Part shown: positions 63,360-64,000 of the stretch, in pieces
Layout of the letters: every line of letters begins with the position of its first letter
Position numbering within the stretch: position 1 is the first letter of the stretch
Origin: Psychrosphaera ytuae
GTDB lineage: Bacteria > Pseudomonadota > Gammaproteobacteria > Enterobacterales > Alteromonadaceae
NCBI RefSeq assembly: GCF_017638545.1
Contig: NZ_CP072110.1
Location: forward strand, 682,001-746,000
Length of the DNA stretch: 64,000 bases
Direction: 5' to 3'
Made by a program: the position numbers and the translations under genes
The notes under the pieces: generated by a model
What the model was told of the DNA's origin: nothing
The model's database searches: none
What the model saw: the letters and a program-made list of their open reading frames with translations, nothing else

Positions 63360-63555
63360 AACAATTAAAGCCTATAAATCATAAAGTGTTCCTAAGGATA
63401 AACAAAGACTTGATAGTTGTGAAATGAATAATTCAACAACGTCACTTTTTGTTTATTTTCCATAAATGGTTACAACAGCAGGTTGATCTATATGATTTAA
63501 CAAAGCAGCTATTTTGAGTACCGAAAAGGAAAATGGAAATAAATAGAACTCAATA

Positions 63556-63564
63556 TGGTATGAT
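63556..63564 (+). promoter_or_regulatory. extended -10 promoter of the SEC-C gene
   Basis: TGG-TATGAT (63556-63564) is a good extended -10. The transcript start would fall near 63571, ~26 bp before ATG 63597. A perfect 11-bp palindrome CACGA-G-TCGTG (63583-63593) lies between start and ATG. Confidence 0.5.
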
Positions 63565-63596
63565 CCACGCCATTAAATTTCCCACGAGTCGTGTAA

Positions 63597-63935
63597 ATGT
63601 CAGACAAGTTTTTTTTCAAGGGGCGTCAAGACGCTCGCCAAAGCCACATCAAGAGTTTTCAACCAAAAGTAACCAAAAAAGCAGGCAGCAAGAAATACCC
63701 ATTGCAGCTTACCGTAACTTCTGAGCAGCGTAAGTTAGAAATCGAGGCACTACTCAACGAGCACCAGCTATTTGCAGATATCACGATTGATTCGTCGGAC
63801 AATGCACAAGAGTCCATCGAACAACTCACGACTATTTTAAACAAAGCGACGACCGTCAAAGTAGACAAGACCCCTTCTCGTAACGAGCCTTGTGTATGTG
63901 GTAGCGGTAAAAAATACAAGAAGTGCTGCGGCTAA
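63597..63935 (+). CDS. PBPRA1643-family SEC-C metal-binding protein
   Basis: The 112-aa protein starts MSDKFFFKGRQDARQSHI, the hallmark of the PBPRA1643 family, and ends with the SEC-C zinc motif RNEPCVCGSGKKYKKCCG (C-x-C-x8-C-C). The middle has a small alpha/beta region (LTVTSEQRKLEIEALLNEHQLFADI). The family is of unknown function; SEC-C motifs bind zinc and often contact other proteins. ATG 63597 has an extended -10 promoter upstream but only a weak ribosome site. The next gene begins 9 bp later. Confidence 0.85.
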   Translation: MSDKFFFKGRQDARQSHIKSFQPKVTKKAGSKKYPLQLTVTSEQRKLEIEALLNEHQLFADITIDSSDNAQESIEQLTTILNKATTVKVDKTPSRNEPCVCGSGKKYKKCCG

Positions 63936-63944
63936 GGGCTCACA

Positions 63945-64000
63945 ATGACAAACATTTACGAAAATAATCCTTTGCATGGCAAGAGCCTCGAAGCCATATT
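63945..64000 (+). CDS. VF530-family protein, N-terminal fragment (3' end outside window)
   Basis: ATG 63945, with AAGGG upstream, opens a frame that runs off the window: MTNIYENNPLHGKSLEAI. The N-N-P-L-H-G-x-x-L-E motif is the start of the VF530-family small DNA-binding proteins. Only ~18 codons are present. It lies 9 bp after the SEC-C gene, so is probably co-transcribed. Confidence 0.65.
   Translation, partial: MTNIYENNPLHGKSLEAI

Noticed and set aside
1..64000. tRNA genes, rRNA, insertion sequences or prophage
   Set aside because: No cloverleaf with a T-loop GTTCGAATC-type box, no rRNA core sequence, no transposase or integrase frame, and no long direct or terminal inverted repeats were seen by eye.

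Overview
The window is ordinary chromosome of a Gram-negative gammaproteobacterium, most like a marine member of the Alteromonadales. The basis is the AT-rich composition (judged by eye), the family set (EfpL, FabR/DesT with an acyl desaturase pair, a tricorn-type protease, Cus-type copper efflux, a PBPRA1643-family SEC-C protein, a VF530-family protein) and regulator sites of enterobacterial/marine type (FNR boxes TTGAT-N4-ATCAA, MetJ met-boxes). I saw no transposase, integrase, phage gene, CRISPR array, rRNA or tRNA.

Layout. 1-7317 (mostly +): tail of RhlE helicase, a CPA2 K+/H+ antiporter, a large surface lipoprotein with cadherin/Ig-like repeats, an iodotyrosine-deiodinase-like flavoprotein behind a hairpin that hides its ribosome site, and a Tas-like aldo-keto reductase. 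7329-10728 (-): a solute-binding protein coupled to a hybrid histidine kinase whose gene is split by an in-frame TAA. 10851-18249: a missed 49-aa gene plus DUF2061, the desaturase/ferredoxin-reductase pair with divergent FabR/DesT regulator, DUF3293, EfpL, a glutaredoxin-membrane fusion, a PLP enzyme and an NTF2-like secreted protein. 18342-23584: a probably highly expressed lipoprotein whose terminator lies inside the signal-peptide codons of the next gene (Lnb/DUF4105), a fused membrane/spermidine-synthase-like protein, and a small membrane protein with a structured leader candidate.

23787-29559 (+) is a methionine operon, metX-metB-metL behind three met-box clusters, followed by ribA. 29636-39055 holds DUF418, a universal stress protein, a dicarboxylate symporter, a VOC protein, a soluble chemoreceptor with two FixL-type haem-PAS domains, a prohibitin-like protein, a DUF900 hydrolase and hemN. 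FNR-type sites lie upstream of usp, of the VOC/chemoreceptor pair and of hemN, suggesting a shared oxygen response.

39192-40691 holds the most unusual regulatory layout: three 18-bp palindromes at exact 28-bp spacing overlap the promoter of a SatD-family gene (with C-terminal HTH) paired with a DUF3307 membrane gene. 40729-51456: metallophosphatase, tricorn-type protease, double thioredoxin protein with divergent LysR regulator, Kelch propeller protein, DUF4153, YhhN and a cold-shock protein with a cold-box-like leader. 51709-59819 (-) is a copper/silver efflux region: His/Met-rich small protein, CusC-, CusB- (with a degenerate CusF-like tail) and CusA-like proteins and two PepSY membrane proteins. 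60061-64000: CNNM/CorC-type protein, an Orn/Lys/Arg decarboxylase, a SEC-C protein and the start of a VF530-family gene.

All assignments rest on reading protein motifs and DNA by eye; no database search was run.
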